Part shown: piece after piece, positions 20,655-30,534 of the stretch
How the letters are laid out: each line of letters opens with the position of its first letter
Position numbering within the stretch: the stretch's first letter is position 1
NCBI GenBank assembly: GCA_025991245.1
Contig: BQMJ01000074.1
Location: 1-64,000 of the forward strand
Length of the DNA stretch: 64,000 nucleotides
Reading direction: 5' to 3'
Origin: Galdieria partita
Taxonomy: Eukaryota; Rhodophyta; Bangiophyceae; Galdieriales; Galdieriaceae
Notes under the pieces: generated by a model
Databases searched by the model: none
What the model saw: only the letters and a program-made list of their open reading frames with translations
Told to the model about the DNA's origin: nothing
Program-made: the position numbers and the translations under genes

Positions 20655-23288
20655 ATGGATATGTTCTCTTTTAAAGGTGTTAAACATCCCTTTGTCAATC
20701 GTGAGTCCGCACTGTTGCAAGTTATAGAAGCTTTTCAAGCCTCTCATCTTTGGGATAAGCACGGTTTCTCTAGAGCACAACGGCCACACGTTTCTATCGC
20801 TCCTCAAATGTATGGGAGTGGCAAAAGCACGTTTGGCCAAAGCTTCCAAACGTTTGTTTCCATCAACAAAGAGTTTTTATTGCAATATTTAGATAACGAA
20901 GGTCTCCCTGGCATTGCAGAAGGGGAGAATGTAGGAGAACGAGCTCTACACGCTCTGTTACACGAGACGTTATATGTTGTGTTGAGTCTTCTCGATGTGC
21001 CGAAAGGAACATGTTTTGAAGATACGCTTTTGGAGTGGATAAGCAAGGAGGCACTCTCGCAATTTCGAAAACGTGCGAAGTTACTTTCGCAAGTTCTTTC
21101 CTGTATAGGTAATCCAAAAGAATGGCTTCAGAAACTCTTGCAAGTCACCAAGAAACGTTATTTATATTTGTTTATTGACGAAATTGGATCTTTAGAAGAA
21201 TACGAATTCACATTGTTTAAGGATTTGATGGTTTCACAAGGAGCAAGTCGAGTGCACAACGTGTACCGTGCCTTTTTTAGAGTTTTATCAATTGTTGTAA
21301 GTCAACCTTTTGTCATTTGTATTGTTGCGGGGAGATCGAACTGTATAATTAGTAGAGAAGAAGATGCAATGCCTTCCCGAATAACGTTCAATTTTCTTCG
21401 GCTGGATCCTTTTTCAGAAGCAACTATCAAGTACTTTATACAAAATGCTACTTGTCATAATGAACCTATTCTAAAAGTACTATTTCCTAGTCATCCTGAG
21501 GGACACGATTGGTTCTTCAAACAAGTGTATGATTATACAGGTGGTGTTCCTTACTATGTTGTTCATGTTTTAAATGAATTGGGAAAGGCATGTGAACGTT
21601 GGAATAGTTTATGTGATCTTTCAGAGGATGAAATGAAAGAGGAAATGGAAAGAATTGCTCCGACTACTTCTCTCGTAGTAACTCTTTCTCGTATGACACC
21701 CGAATCAATGATTGTTTTTTCTTCTATGCTTCTTGCGAGTATATTTGAATTTCGTATTCCAATGAGAGAGACTCTATTTGGTGGAAGCCATTCTGAATAT
21801 GTTTTAGATATTGCCAACCATTTTGGTTTTTATTATGTGAGTTGCTCGAGAAATGAACTAGACGAAGCAAGCAGGATATCCGTTGAAGACAGCGATGAAA
21901 CATTTTTCAAGTTGGTTTTTCCAAAGATTGTACTAAAGCATATTCAATCGCGATATTGGAATATTCCTCCTCTTCGTTTTATTTGTAGTTTATTTTCATC
22001 GATCAGTCGATTGGATTCACTTTCCAGTCGTGGTTTCAAATTTGAAATTATATTTACTCTTATTCTTTATGTTCGATGGTGTTTCTGTTCCAAACTAGGA
22101 GAATTGAGTATATTTGGACATAGTTTTGTCGAACATATATCAATACAATCTACTCAAACCATTGGCAGCTTAAAAGTGGATCCCATTCCCAATTATGTTC
22201 CAGCATTTAGTTCGACAGTGAGTGGAATCCATAGTGGTAACGAAGAAACTTACAATGTCACTGCTTGGAAACCATTTTTTGAAAAGTATTTATCAAAAGA
22301 TGGAATATTTGTTCCTATTCGACAAAATTCCAATGGACCTGATGTTCTTATTCGAGTAACAGGTATGAAAGACAATTCTTTCCTTGCTATTCAAGGTCAA
22401 TCTTCTTCAGATCAAACACCGATGGAGACTGAAACCACCAAGAAGAGAGTATATTTGATAGGTATTGCATTGAAATGTTTTCAGTTGTCAAGTTCTGGTG
22501 TTGGACGTTCAATGATTACGGCAGAAGTTGCTAAATTTTTACATCCAGTGGCGTCACAGCTTGAATTGATGCAGAATAATTTAAGAGCCATTCAGTTGAT
22601 TGTAAGCGACAAATATACTGAAGAAGTTTCCAGACAATTTAGGAATAATCAGAATTGGATATTGAATAGTGGAGTTTATTATGAAGACAATAATAATAAT
22701 ATTGTTTACAGTTCTATCAACTCTGAGATACAACCACAGAATATACGAAAAGAGTGGTTGAGGATACCTCCTCATTGTCAAGTTGTAGTATGTTCAACAA
22801 CATCTTTGCAAACCTTTTTAGGTCGCAAGGCTAGCGAAGAACTTGAAAGAGTGTTTGCAGACAATCCTGGATGGTTGGAACAACTGAATTCACTTTATGA
22901 TTTGTTGAGCAATTCGTTTGTAGATTTGTTAAGGCGTATTCCATTTGAAGAATCTGAAAGGAATAGTGGAATGATGGAAAGAAGAAGTACTCGTTCAAGT
23001 ATGGATATGAATATGATGCAAGTGGAAGATACGAGAGGAGAATCAACTATTTCTGTTCCGAGCTCAGTGCAAGTTTCTTTTGACTGGATGAACTTTCTGA
23101 AAGTATATTGTCATTTAACTGAGGAAGAATCAACTCAATGTTACGAATGTCTATGCAAGTTTTCGGAGCGCGACATGGGAGTCATAGACTCGAACATATT
23201 AGAGCAGATGGGTATTGATGATTCCTTGTTACGAGTCAAAGTTGTTGCTGGTATGAGAACTTATATAAAAGATAGGCAAAGTACCTGA
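20655..23288 (+). CDS. Subtelomeric P-loop ATPase with nuclease-like region and SAM-like tail
   Basis: An intronless 877-residue protein. Walker A is MYGSGKST (about residues 52-59) and Walker B is LFIDEIG (172-178); a VAGRS strand (about 224-228) and TGGVPY (295-300) follow, the pattern of archaeal-type/STAND ATPases. Around 540-610 comes a W-rich helix, then GPDVLIRV and LIGIALKC, which resembles the PD...xxK core of restriction-endonuclease-like folds but has Ala where Glu/Gln is usual. Residues ~805-877 look like a SAM domain (helical, ending EQMGIDDSLLRVKVVAG). Archaeal-type ATPases are a known expanded family in Galdieria; assigning this gene to them is my inference. The ATG at 20655 gives the whole N-terminal domain. 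Its two neighbours share the first two regions but lack the SAM-like tail. Role unknown. Confidence 0.9.
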   Translation: MDMFSFKGVKHPFVNRESALLQVIEAFQASHLWDKHGFSRAQRPHVSIAPQMYGSGKSTFGQSFQTFVSINKEFLLQYLDNEGLPGIAEGENVGERALHALLHETLYVVLSLLDVPKGTCFEDTLLEWISKEALSQFRKRAKLLSQVLSCIGNPKEWLQKLLQVTKKRYLYLFIDEIGSLEEYEFTLFKDLMVSQGASRVHNVYRAFFRVLSIVVSQPFVICIVAGRSNCIISREEDAMPSRITFNFLRLDPFSEATIKYFIQNATCHNEPILKVLFPSHPEGHDWFFKQVYDYTGGVPYYVVHVLNELGKACERWNSLCDLSEDEMKEEMERIAPTTSLVVTLSRMTPESMIVFSSMLLASIFEFRIPMRETLFGGSHSEYVLDIANHFGFYYVSCSRNELDEASRISVEDSDETFFKLVFPKIVLKHIQSRYWNIPPLRFICSLFSSISRLDSLSSRGFKFEIIFTLILYVRWCFCSKLGELSIFGHSFVEHISIQSTQTIGSLKVDPIPNYVPAFSSTVSGIHSGNEETYNVTAWKPFFEKYLSKDGIFVPIRQNSNGPDVLIRVTGMKDNSFLAIQGQSSSDQTPMETETTKKRVYLIGIALKCFQLSSSGVGRSMITAEVAKFLHPVASQLELMQNNLRAIQLIVSDKYTEEVSRQFRNNQNWILNSGVYYEDNNNNIVYSSINSEIQPQNIRKEWLRIPPHCQVVVCSTTSLQTFLGRKASEELERVFADNPGWLEQLNSLYDLLSNSFVDLLRRIPFEESERNSGMMERRSTRSSMDMNMMQVEDTRGESTISVPSSVQVSFDWMNFLKVYCHLTEEESTQCYECLCKFSERDMGVIDSNILEQMGIDDSLLRVKVVAGMRTYIKDRQST

Positions 23289-24848
23289 GTTTTTTATATC
23301 CAAGTTTCGCTTCGTTGTGATTTTCTCTATCACGCTTTATGATCTTTATAGAGTTGAATAAATGTGGAGGATATGACAAAGCTGTCAGTTGTTCACTTCT
23401 TATATAATACTCAACATTTTGTAGTGTATCATACAGGAGAATGACTTGTAAGACACAAGTTCATTTGTTTAAACATTTGCATGTCTTTCTCTGAAAGTAT
23501 TTCACATATGGTACTCGCTATTTGAACTATGCAATATCCTCTTTTTTGGACTGAAATGGTTCTCGTGACGATATCTCTCAAGCCCTTTGGTCTCTGTTCT
23601 GCTGCCCTTTATGGAAAAGAACAGTTACTCCGATGAACCGAAATTGACAAAAACAGCATAAAACAAGTTTCTATTGTCTATAACTGTTGTAAAAAAAAAG
23701 TGACAAAGAGATCAAGCTGCAGTAGAAACTATTCCGATTGGGACCTTTATTCAAGGTTTCCTCGAGTGGGCTTGAATAACATCTCTTTATCCAGATAGTT
23801 CAAGATACTTGTACAAGATTATTTGTGAAAACTTAAAGCGCTATAAACGAGGTCTTTGAAAACTGGTATCTTCCAAGAGAGAGACACACACACAGGAGTC
23901 AAAGTAGTAAAGTACAACTGCAGAGAAAAGTACCGCTTTGCAAGGACCAAACACAAATGTCTCCAAATACTATGCTCTAAGGTGTCTTTTGATCTCGCAT
24001 ATCTACTATGAACACAAGAGTCGTTCTTGATAGAGATATATCTCTTTCTTAAAGCTCTAATAACTGTTGAATACAATAGCTGGAAAGGTATTTGGACGAA
24101 CGAAGACACATCACAAGTTTCTGCTCATATTTCAAAGACACTCTTCTTTGAATTCAGCAATAGAAAGTACAACATCCGACGCACAAGTATGGAAATAAGT
24201 GTCCTTCGGAATATCCTTTTTGACGCATATTGCCGATTTCCTTTTGACGACGATGATATTCGGTGATAAGTGGGTTCCTCGTGACATGTTCCACTTGTCG
24301 CACTATCTTGTTCCCTTGACACCCTAAAGAAAAGTTTCCTAATGTTTACGAGAACAATCAAACTGTTTACATTCACTACAAATGTATGACGACACCACAT
24401 CGAACAAAACAACAGAAATCGAGTAGTGAATGACATTTAACGTTTGAAGTATTGTTGCATTGTGGATAAGGAGTATTTTTGGGAGAATGAATTGCAATCC
24501 AATTTTCTAAGAAATAGATTGAGAAGAACTTTTCCTTTCTTCCTGTTTTTATAGCATATATACTCTTTTTATTATAGAGCTTACGAAGAAAAGGAACCTT
24601 CAAACTGAAACTACCATTGTGATGAATGGGGTAGAAGTTAAAATGCTCAGTGTATAACAAAAAACTAGGCAACGCTTTTTCTTCAAATTTACATTTCAAT
24701 ATGAAATATGTTCCACCATTGTTTGGCAATATAAATAACAAAGAAGTTCGTTCTATAGAAATAGTTTGAAGAAGAAATACTATTTTCATTTTCTCTGGGA
24801 AAATTCGCATTGGCATTTTTCTGACTCGATTTCAACACCTCGTCGACT
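23289..24848. other. Intergenic region between ATPase genes
   Basis: AT-rich DNA with short minus-strand open frames only. It resembles the upstream A-rich subtelomere in texture, but I could not align it firmly with a repeat. The last ~30 bases form the leader of the second ATPase gene. Confidence 0.5.
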
Positions 24849-26960
24849 ATGTCGAGTGTTTTCCAACGACAAGATATGTATGACACCATTGTAGTAGATA
24901 GAGAGCAAGACGTGGTTTTAATAACTGGACAGTTGTACGGGTTGCAGGTTCGCCGGGAAGTCGATCGTTCTTTTAAACCAGTTATGCCTTTCGCCCCACA
25001 TCTCTTTGGAAGTGGAAAGACACGTTTCGTAAAAAGTTATTTAGAACTCGTGAAAAGCATGGGTGAAAGAGCACTAATAGGACCTGAGAACATAAGTGAT
25101 TGTGAAAAAGACCGCAGGAGATCCTTTCTGGACAAGTTACATGAAACAATTCTACTTTATGTGGATTTGACAGACTTAGACCCCACTGACCCGAAAGAAA
25201 AAAGTCTGAAGTGGGCTGTTCATTATTTGTTGTTCAAGTCTGCCTGTCTGAAATCGGGTCAAGGACAACCAGATCCTGACGAGTGTTACAACGTCCTGCA
25301 ACTTAGGACTGCCGTGTTAGTGAAGAGAATCCGTGAAGTGTTAAACATGCATACTGATCAGTTTCTTCTTGTTGCTTTTGATGAAATTGGTGTTCTAGAT
25401 GAGAGTGACGACGAATTTCATTTCAAAAGGACCCCGGATGGTAGAGTTTTTCCATACAACGACTTTTTTGGTATTATTCGGGGACTCTGTAAACAACACA
25501 ATGTATTTTTTATTGTTGTTGGAAAAAGTGAAGGCTTAAATATACATAATAACGCAATTTCAGTATCCAGGGTTGAGTTGACGTTTACTCCCCTCTCACC
25601 ACTTGAAAAGCATAGCATCATCGAACATTTGGAGAAAAGTTCTTCTTTTATGTTTACTGGGAGTCCTAAAGTTTCACAAATCCTTTGTCATCAGCACTTT
25701 TCAACCAGTGAACTTGCAGAATTGTTATTAGAACTTACTGGTGGTGTTCCTGGTTTACTTGTGAAAGCAATCAACTACCTTTTGCAATGTAGATTATCAC
25801 AAGACCACTTATTATTATCTAAAGAAAGCTTTTGGATGATAATGAATGATTCCATAGCAACAAATTATTGTGTTGATCCATTGTTGCCTCGTTTGAGTAG
25901 TCTTGGCGAGACGCGTCAACGTTTGTTAAAAATGCTTACTTTGTTGGCATTATATCGTATTCGGTTTGAGTTGGATGAGCTTGTGCATCTTAGCTCTACT
26001 TGTGCTGTATTTCTGTTTGATCTAGTAACAGATATGTGCTTTTATCGTCGGTTGATTGTAGATGAAAACCATCACGAACGCTATGAAGTGTTGATTCCCA
26101 AGTTACTGATTAGATATATTGAGCAAAGCGTAAACAATGATAGGTTGGAATGGTTACTATTACAAACCCTCAAGTCACAGCCTGTGGAATTCTTTTATGA
26201 ATCAAAATGTCGAGTTTTCGAAGGTCTCATTGCCACAATGTTTTATTTACATTTTTGTTATCACCCGACAGACAGTTTGATGTTTTCTACTCTCGGTCAG
26301 TTGTCTTCTATTTGGAATGAGATGAATTTGAAGTTTTCCTCTGAATCTACTGCTTACTATATGAAATCTATACATTATACTACATCTACATCAGAAGTAG
26401 AGAGAGATACATTCGGTATCAATGACTGGAAAAAAATTGTGGAAGAAATGTTAGAATTCGAAAAGATATATATTCCATTTGAGCCAACATCTCGTAGTCC
26501 AGATATATTATTCAAGTTGCATGGAAGAACGAGCGAACAGAATTTGATTGTGGGTATTGCCTGTAAAGGACGATGGAGTTCAAATGGTATTAGATGGAAT
26601 GAAATAGTGGATGAAGCTTGCAAGTTTTTGCAACCAGTTCATAATCAAGTCGTGACTGTTCATCCTACATTGCATTGCATGTTGGTCATCATGAGTACTA
26701 AGCTATCGACTAGTGTAGCAACTGACTTGAATCATTCTAGTCATTGTTATTCCTTTGTCGATAGAGTTGCAGGAGATTTCAGGATTCCTCGTAATTGTGA
26801 ATTGATCATTCTTTCTGAATCCGATGTAGAAAACTTTATTGGTAAAGATATTTTGTCGAGTTTAAGGAGTGCTTTCAAGTCTACGGATAATCCACATTCG
26901 AGAAGTATTGGAATCTCAACAGTGCAAGAAATGGTTTTATCTCTTTCCAAAAATATTTAG
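24849..26960 (+). CDS. Subtelomeric P-loop ATPase, nuclease-like C-terminal region (paralog 2)
   Basis: An intronless 703-residue protein. FAPHLFGSGKT (Walker A, residues 48-58), LLVAFDEIGVLD (Walker B, about 172-183), FFIVVGKSEG and LTGGVPGLL follow the order seen in the first ATPase. In the C-terminal part SPDILFKL (about 548-555) and LIVGIACKG (about 566-574) form a PD...AxK signature on a predicted beta-alpha-beta core, again without the usual acidic residue two before the Lys. It stops before any SAM-like tail. It is very similar, even at DNA level in the ATPase core, to the convergent gene at 27750-29852, so the two arose by recent duplication or are kept alike by conversion. Function unknown; a STAND-like regulated ATPase is the best description. 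Confidence 0.9.
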   Translation: MSSVFQRQDMYDTIVVDREQDVVLITGQLYGLQVRREVDRSFKPVMPFAPHLFGSGKTRFVKSYLELVKSMGERALIGPENISDCEKDRRRSFLDKLHETILLYVDLTDLDPTDPKEKSLKWAVHYLLFKSACLKSGQGQPDPDECYNVLQLRTAVLVKRIREVLNMHTDQFLLVAFDEIGVLDESDDEFHFKRTPDGRVFPYNDFFGIIRGLCKQHNVFFIVVGKSEGLNIHNNAISVSRVELTFTPLSPLEKHSIIEHLEKSSSFMFTGSPKVSQILCHQHFSTSELAELLLELTGGVPGLLVKAINYLLQCRLSQDHLLLSKESFWMIMNDSIATNYCVDPLLPRLSSLGETRQRLLKMLTLLALYRIRFELDELVHLSSTCAVFLFDLVTDMCFYRRLIVDENHHERYEVLIPKLLIRYIEQSVNNDRLEWLLLQTLKSQPVEFFYESKCRVFEGLIATMFYLHFCYHPTDSLMFSTLGQLSSIWNEMNLKFSSESTAYYMKSIHYTTSTSEVERDTFGINDWKKIVEEMLEFEKIYIPFEPTSRSPDILFKLHGRTSEQNLIVGIACKGRWSSNGIRWNEIVDEACKFLQPVHNQVVTVHPTLHCMLVIMSTKLSTSVATDLNHSSHCYSFVDRVAGDFRIPRNCELIILSESDVENFIGKDILSSLRSAFKSTDNPHSRSIGISTVQEMVLSLSKNI

Positions 26961-27749
26961 AAATAGCATCTTATTGCTGTTTGGATCCATGTTGGTTTGT
27001 TCATTTGAGAAGTATTCGAAAAGTTCAATTGGTTTGTAAAGAAAGTCAATTTTCCTAATTTTCCATTATTTTTGTACTATTTTATCGGATTTTGTCAAAG
27101 AACTCTTAAACGAGTTTAGTAGTGCAACTGTACAATTTCATTGTTGTTTACTTATGAACTCGTCATGTACTGTTACAAATTCAATGTCTTTGTGGTTCAT
27201 GAGAAAGAACTAAACTCTCTTTGTTTTTCTGTTTACCATTTCATAGAATGTCTTCAAGATTGGATTCAACTATATCTCACTTCCAACATGTTCTTCGTGG
27301 TTTTATGAATCCAATAAAGGAAAAATGAGAAAGTGACAACAAGTTAATTCTAGAGTTATCAACTAGACTTTCTTGTTCGTTACATGAGCTGGACACCAGT
27401 AAAACTGAATTTCAAAAGTTTATGTGATCAAACTCAGTATGGCCTCTGTACCCTCTTTAAGAGTAACGTGGAAAGTAACAGTATTCCAACAAGACTACGG
27501 TATTCCTCTAGCAATACTGGAGTAGACAATCAGTTCATTTTAAAAATATACACTTGAAGACTCAGTGAAAAACCAAAAAGACATGCAAGCAATTATACAA
27601 CTTGTAAACTTTTGACACTGTTCAGCAGCAATCATCATCCAAGTATGGAATACAATGAGTACATTTTAAAAAAAAGTTTTCAAACATATTTAGTTTACAG
27701 TTTGTCATAAAAACAACCGAATGAGTGATTGAGTCTAAGAATTCCAACT
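26961..27749. other. Spacer between convergent ATPase paralogs
   Basis: Contains the 3' flanks of both genes and otherwise AT-rich DNA. I see no gene here. Confidence 0.6.
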
Positions 27750-29852
27750 TTATTGCAAACTCATGAAACTGTCACGGGATCTTCGAAGTAAGTTGAATCC
27801 TAAATCCCCGAAAGGAGGATTATCACTAGTAGAGAATGCTCTTTCAAGTCCATTCAATATTTCTCTGTCAATGAGCATTTCTACATCTCTTTCACAAAGA
27901 ATAACAAGTTCACACTTAGGAGGAATTTCAAAGGAATTCCCTCCAATAAGCATTCCACTCGTATAACATCGACTCTGATTACCCAACTCGCTTGTAACAT
28001 TGAGTGCTAATTTTGTACTAACTATAATAAGCATACAATGATAACATTCCAATGCTTGGGATAAAAATTCATTAAAAACAGGATAAAGAAACTTTTTAGC
28101 TTCTTCAATAATATCTGACCAGCCAATTCCTTCCGATTTACAACGACCTTTAAAAGCAACTCCCACCATAAGAAATTTGAGTTTAACGGGAGATTGTAAT
28201 TTGAACATGATATCAGGACTATAAGAATTCGCTTCCACTCGAATAGAAACTCTGTCAAAACAAAGTGCTGCGTGAAAAATCCTCTCCCATTCATTATTTC
28301 CATAAGTTTTCCGTTTCTTGTTTGATTCACTCCTTGCTTCACCACGACTAACCGACATCATGTAATCAAGAGGTGAAGGTCCATGGATAGGAAGTTCCAT
28401 TTCTTTCCATATGGCAGATAATCTACCCAACAACTCCCTAAACTCATTTCGTATTGTTGACGATAGCATCAAAACAAGTCGTATAGCAACAATTCCTTCA
28501 AATACACGACATTTGGATGAAAAGAAACAATCCACTGGCTCCATATTAAGTGATCCCAAAAGTATCTTCTCTAATAAAGAGAAAGATGATGCGTTGTTGA
28601 GATTTATAATAAACACCTTTGGAAACAGAACTTGGAAAGTATTATCGTCAATAGGATATCGATAGAATCCCATTTCAGTAACAACATCAAATAAATAAGA
28701 CTCCGAGTTGAGTTCATCGTCCGCTTTAAAGGGTATATGATATAGTGCCATCATTAGTAGCATATCAAGTACACTTCTTCTATCCTCATCCAAAGCTGAT
28801 ATACGTGTTACAAACGGCTGAGAGCAAACTGTTCTAAAACCATCCTCCTTCATACATGATAGACATTCTTTTTTCAACCTAAAAGACTGTCCTCTTGTTT
28901 GTACATAATTCAAAAGCATATTCACTGCACGAGTAAGCAAACCAGGAACTCCACCGGTATACTCCAATAGTGCTTCTGCCAACTCATTTACTGAAAAAGA
29001 ACGATTACATAGAATATCACAAACTCGAGATTGAGTCTGTACTTTGAGGTGACTTTTTTCAAGGAATTCAACGATACTGGACCAGTTTAACGGTGATAGC
29101 GAAATAAAATGTAATAACACCTTTGATACTGAAGCTGTATCATTCTTAATACTTAAACCCTTGCTTTTCCCAACAACAATAAAGAATACATTGTCTTGTT
29201 TACAGAGTCCCCGAACAATACCAAAAAAGTCGTTGTATGGACGAACTCTACCCTCGTCATTCACTTCTAGATCAAAATATTGTCCTCTTGTATCCAACAC
29301 ACCAACTTCATCAAAAGCAACAAGAAGAAACTGATCAGTACGCATGTTTAAGACTTCACGGATTTTTTTAATTAGCTTATGGGCACGTGTACGACACTCC
29401 TTGTACACGTCTTCTTCATCCTTCGGTTCTTCCCCAATAGACACATACGCAGCTTGTACTATTAGATAGTAGACAGCCCACTCCAGACTTTTTTCTTTCG
29501 GGTCAGTGGGTTTGAGCTCTGTCAAATCCACATAAAGCAAAACTGCTTCACGTAACTTGTCCAAAAACTCTTTCCTGGAACCGTCTAAAGCAAAATACGA
29601 CAGGGAAGTTTCACGAAACCTCTGCACCAACTCCAAATAGCTTAGGCAAAACGTCGTTTTGCCGGAGCCAAATAAGTGGGGCGCAAATGGGACAGTTGCG
29701 CGATAAAAAGGACTGCTTGTTTCAGCCCTAAGTTCATGTCGGTTACTTTCAAGGTCATACAGTTGTTCTGTCACACGATACACATCTTCTTCGCGGTCAA
29801 CTACAGCAAACTGAACCAAACTGCCAACTCCCCACTTTTCACCTAAACTCAT
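27750..29852 (-). CDS. Subtelomeric P-loop ATPase, nuclease-like C-terminal region (paralog 3)
   Basis: An intronless 700-residue protein if started at the ATG at 29852; the frame is open a little further and has another ATG at 29891. I chose 29852 because its N-terminus then lines up with paralog 2 (VVDREEDVYRVTEQLY against VVDREQDVVLITGQLY). Walker A is FAPHLFGSGKTTF (about residues 56-68) and Walker B LLVAFDEVGVLD (about 190). C-terminal SPDIMFKL and LMVGVAFKG repeat the PD...AxK pattern. The region coding for RPYNDFFGI and the following ~80 bases differs from paralog 2 at only a minority of positions. It points towards paralog 2, forming a large imperfect inverted repeat. Confidence 0.9.
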   Translation of the reverse strand: MSLGEKWGVGSLVQFAVVDREEDVYRVTEQLYDLESNRHELRAETSSPFYRATVPFAPHLFGSGKTTFCLSYLELVQRFRETSLSYFALDGSRKEFLDKLREAVLLYVDLTELKPTDPKEKSLEWAVYYLIVQAAYVSIGEEPKDEEDVYKECRTRAHKLIKKIREVLNMRTDQFLLVAFDEVGVLDTRGQYFDLEVNDEGRVRPYNDFFGIVRGLCKQDNVFFIVVGKSKGLSIKNDTASVSKVLLHFISLSPLNWSSIVEFLEKSHLKVQTQSRVCDILCNRSFSVNELAEALLEYTGGVPGLLTRAVNMLLNYVQTRGQSFRLKKECLSCMKEDGFRTVCSQPFVTRISALDEDRRSVLDMLLMMALYHIPFKADDELNSESYLFDVVTEMGFYRYPIDDNTFQVLFPKVFIINLNNASSFSLLEKILLGSLNMEPVDCFFSSKCRVFEGIVAIRLVLMLSSTIRNEFRELLGRLSAIWKEMELPIHGPSPLDYMMSVSRGEARSESNKKRKTYGNNEWERIFHAALCFDRVSIRVEANSYSPDIMFKLQSPVKLKFLMVGVAFKGRCKSEGIGWSDIIEEAKKFLYPVFNEFLSQALECYHCMLIIVSTKLALNVTSELGNQSRCYTSGMLIGGNSFEIPPKCELVILCERDVEMLIDREILNGLERAFSTSDNPPFGDLGFNLLRRSRDSFMSLQ

Positions 29853-30039
29853 CGTCGCCCAAAATAAAATTAAGCAGTGAATTGTGCTCATTGGGTTGCT
29901 TTCGTTTGTTAGCACAAAAAGTATTCAGAATAGACTCAAATAGAACAATAGCATGTCGTTTATGGAGGATAATCGTTACAAAACATTTTCTGTGTTTGGG
30001 CATGGATAGCAATATTGAATGATTGAAAGGCATTCATAC

Positions 30040-30240
30040 TAGAAGGATCAAATATTCCCTTGTCAACTGAAAGTCCGCAAGTTGCAAGATTCGAGTGCTT
30101 TTTACGCATCTTGTGTTGGGACATCAAAGGTTTCTCAAGTGTGGAATAACCAACTTTGCCTTACGCATTCCGAATGCGTGGAAGTGGAAAGCACGATTGG
30201 CCAACACCTCCAAACGTTTGCAACTTTTGAAAATGGGATC
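30040..30240 (+). pseudogene. Fragment of an ATPase gene (5' part)
   Basis: This stretch aligns at DNA level with 20680-20870, the start of the first ATPase gene. CCCTTGTCAA..GAAAGTCCGCA..GTTGCAAG matches CCCTTTGTCAATCGTGAGTCCGCACTGTTGCAAG, and GGAAGTGG.AAAGCACG.TTGGCCAA with CTCCAAACGTTTG matches the Walker A region. Small length changes disrupt the frame and the match ends soon after, so it is a degenerate 5' fragment of a host gene. A minus-strand open frame across it (30124-30492) is an antisense shadow. Confidence 0.8.
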
Positions 30241-30534
30241 AGGTGACCATTCAATAAAATAGATAAACGACAGATTGGCATCCACTTTCTTCTGAGATTT
30301 GTAAGGCGGAATATATATAAAACGAACTTTGTCCGAGCAATCTATACTGTTCGGACCTTTCACTACTACTCTTGGGAGTTCTGAAGCAACTTTCTTCCTT
30401 TGAGAATTTCTCATCTTCAAGGCCATTCTTTCCATTTGATAATTTTGAGAGTTGAGCCTCGAATAGCATTCAAAAGTTGTGAAATTCGACACTCACTTCC
30501 TTCAAAATGGTGTTCAATACGCGAGCTACCGTAG

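Noticed and set aside
24376-24816. 146-codon minus-strand open frame upstream of the second ATPase
   Set aside because: Low-complexity, no features, overlaps other frames and the ATPase leader region; length is within chance for AT-rich DNA with alternative starts.
30124-30492. 122-codon minus-strand frame
   Set aside because: Its end is antisense to the broken ATPase fragment, like the antisense frame over the intact gene at 20607-20849.
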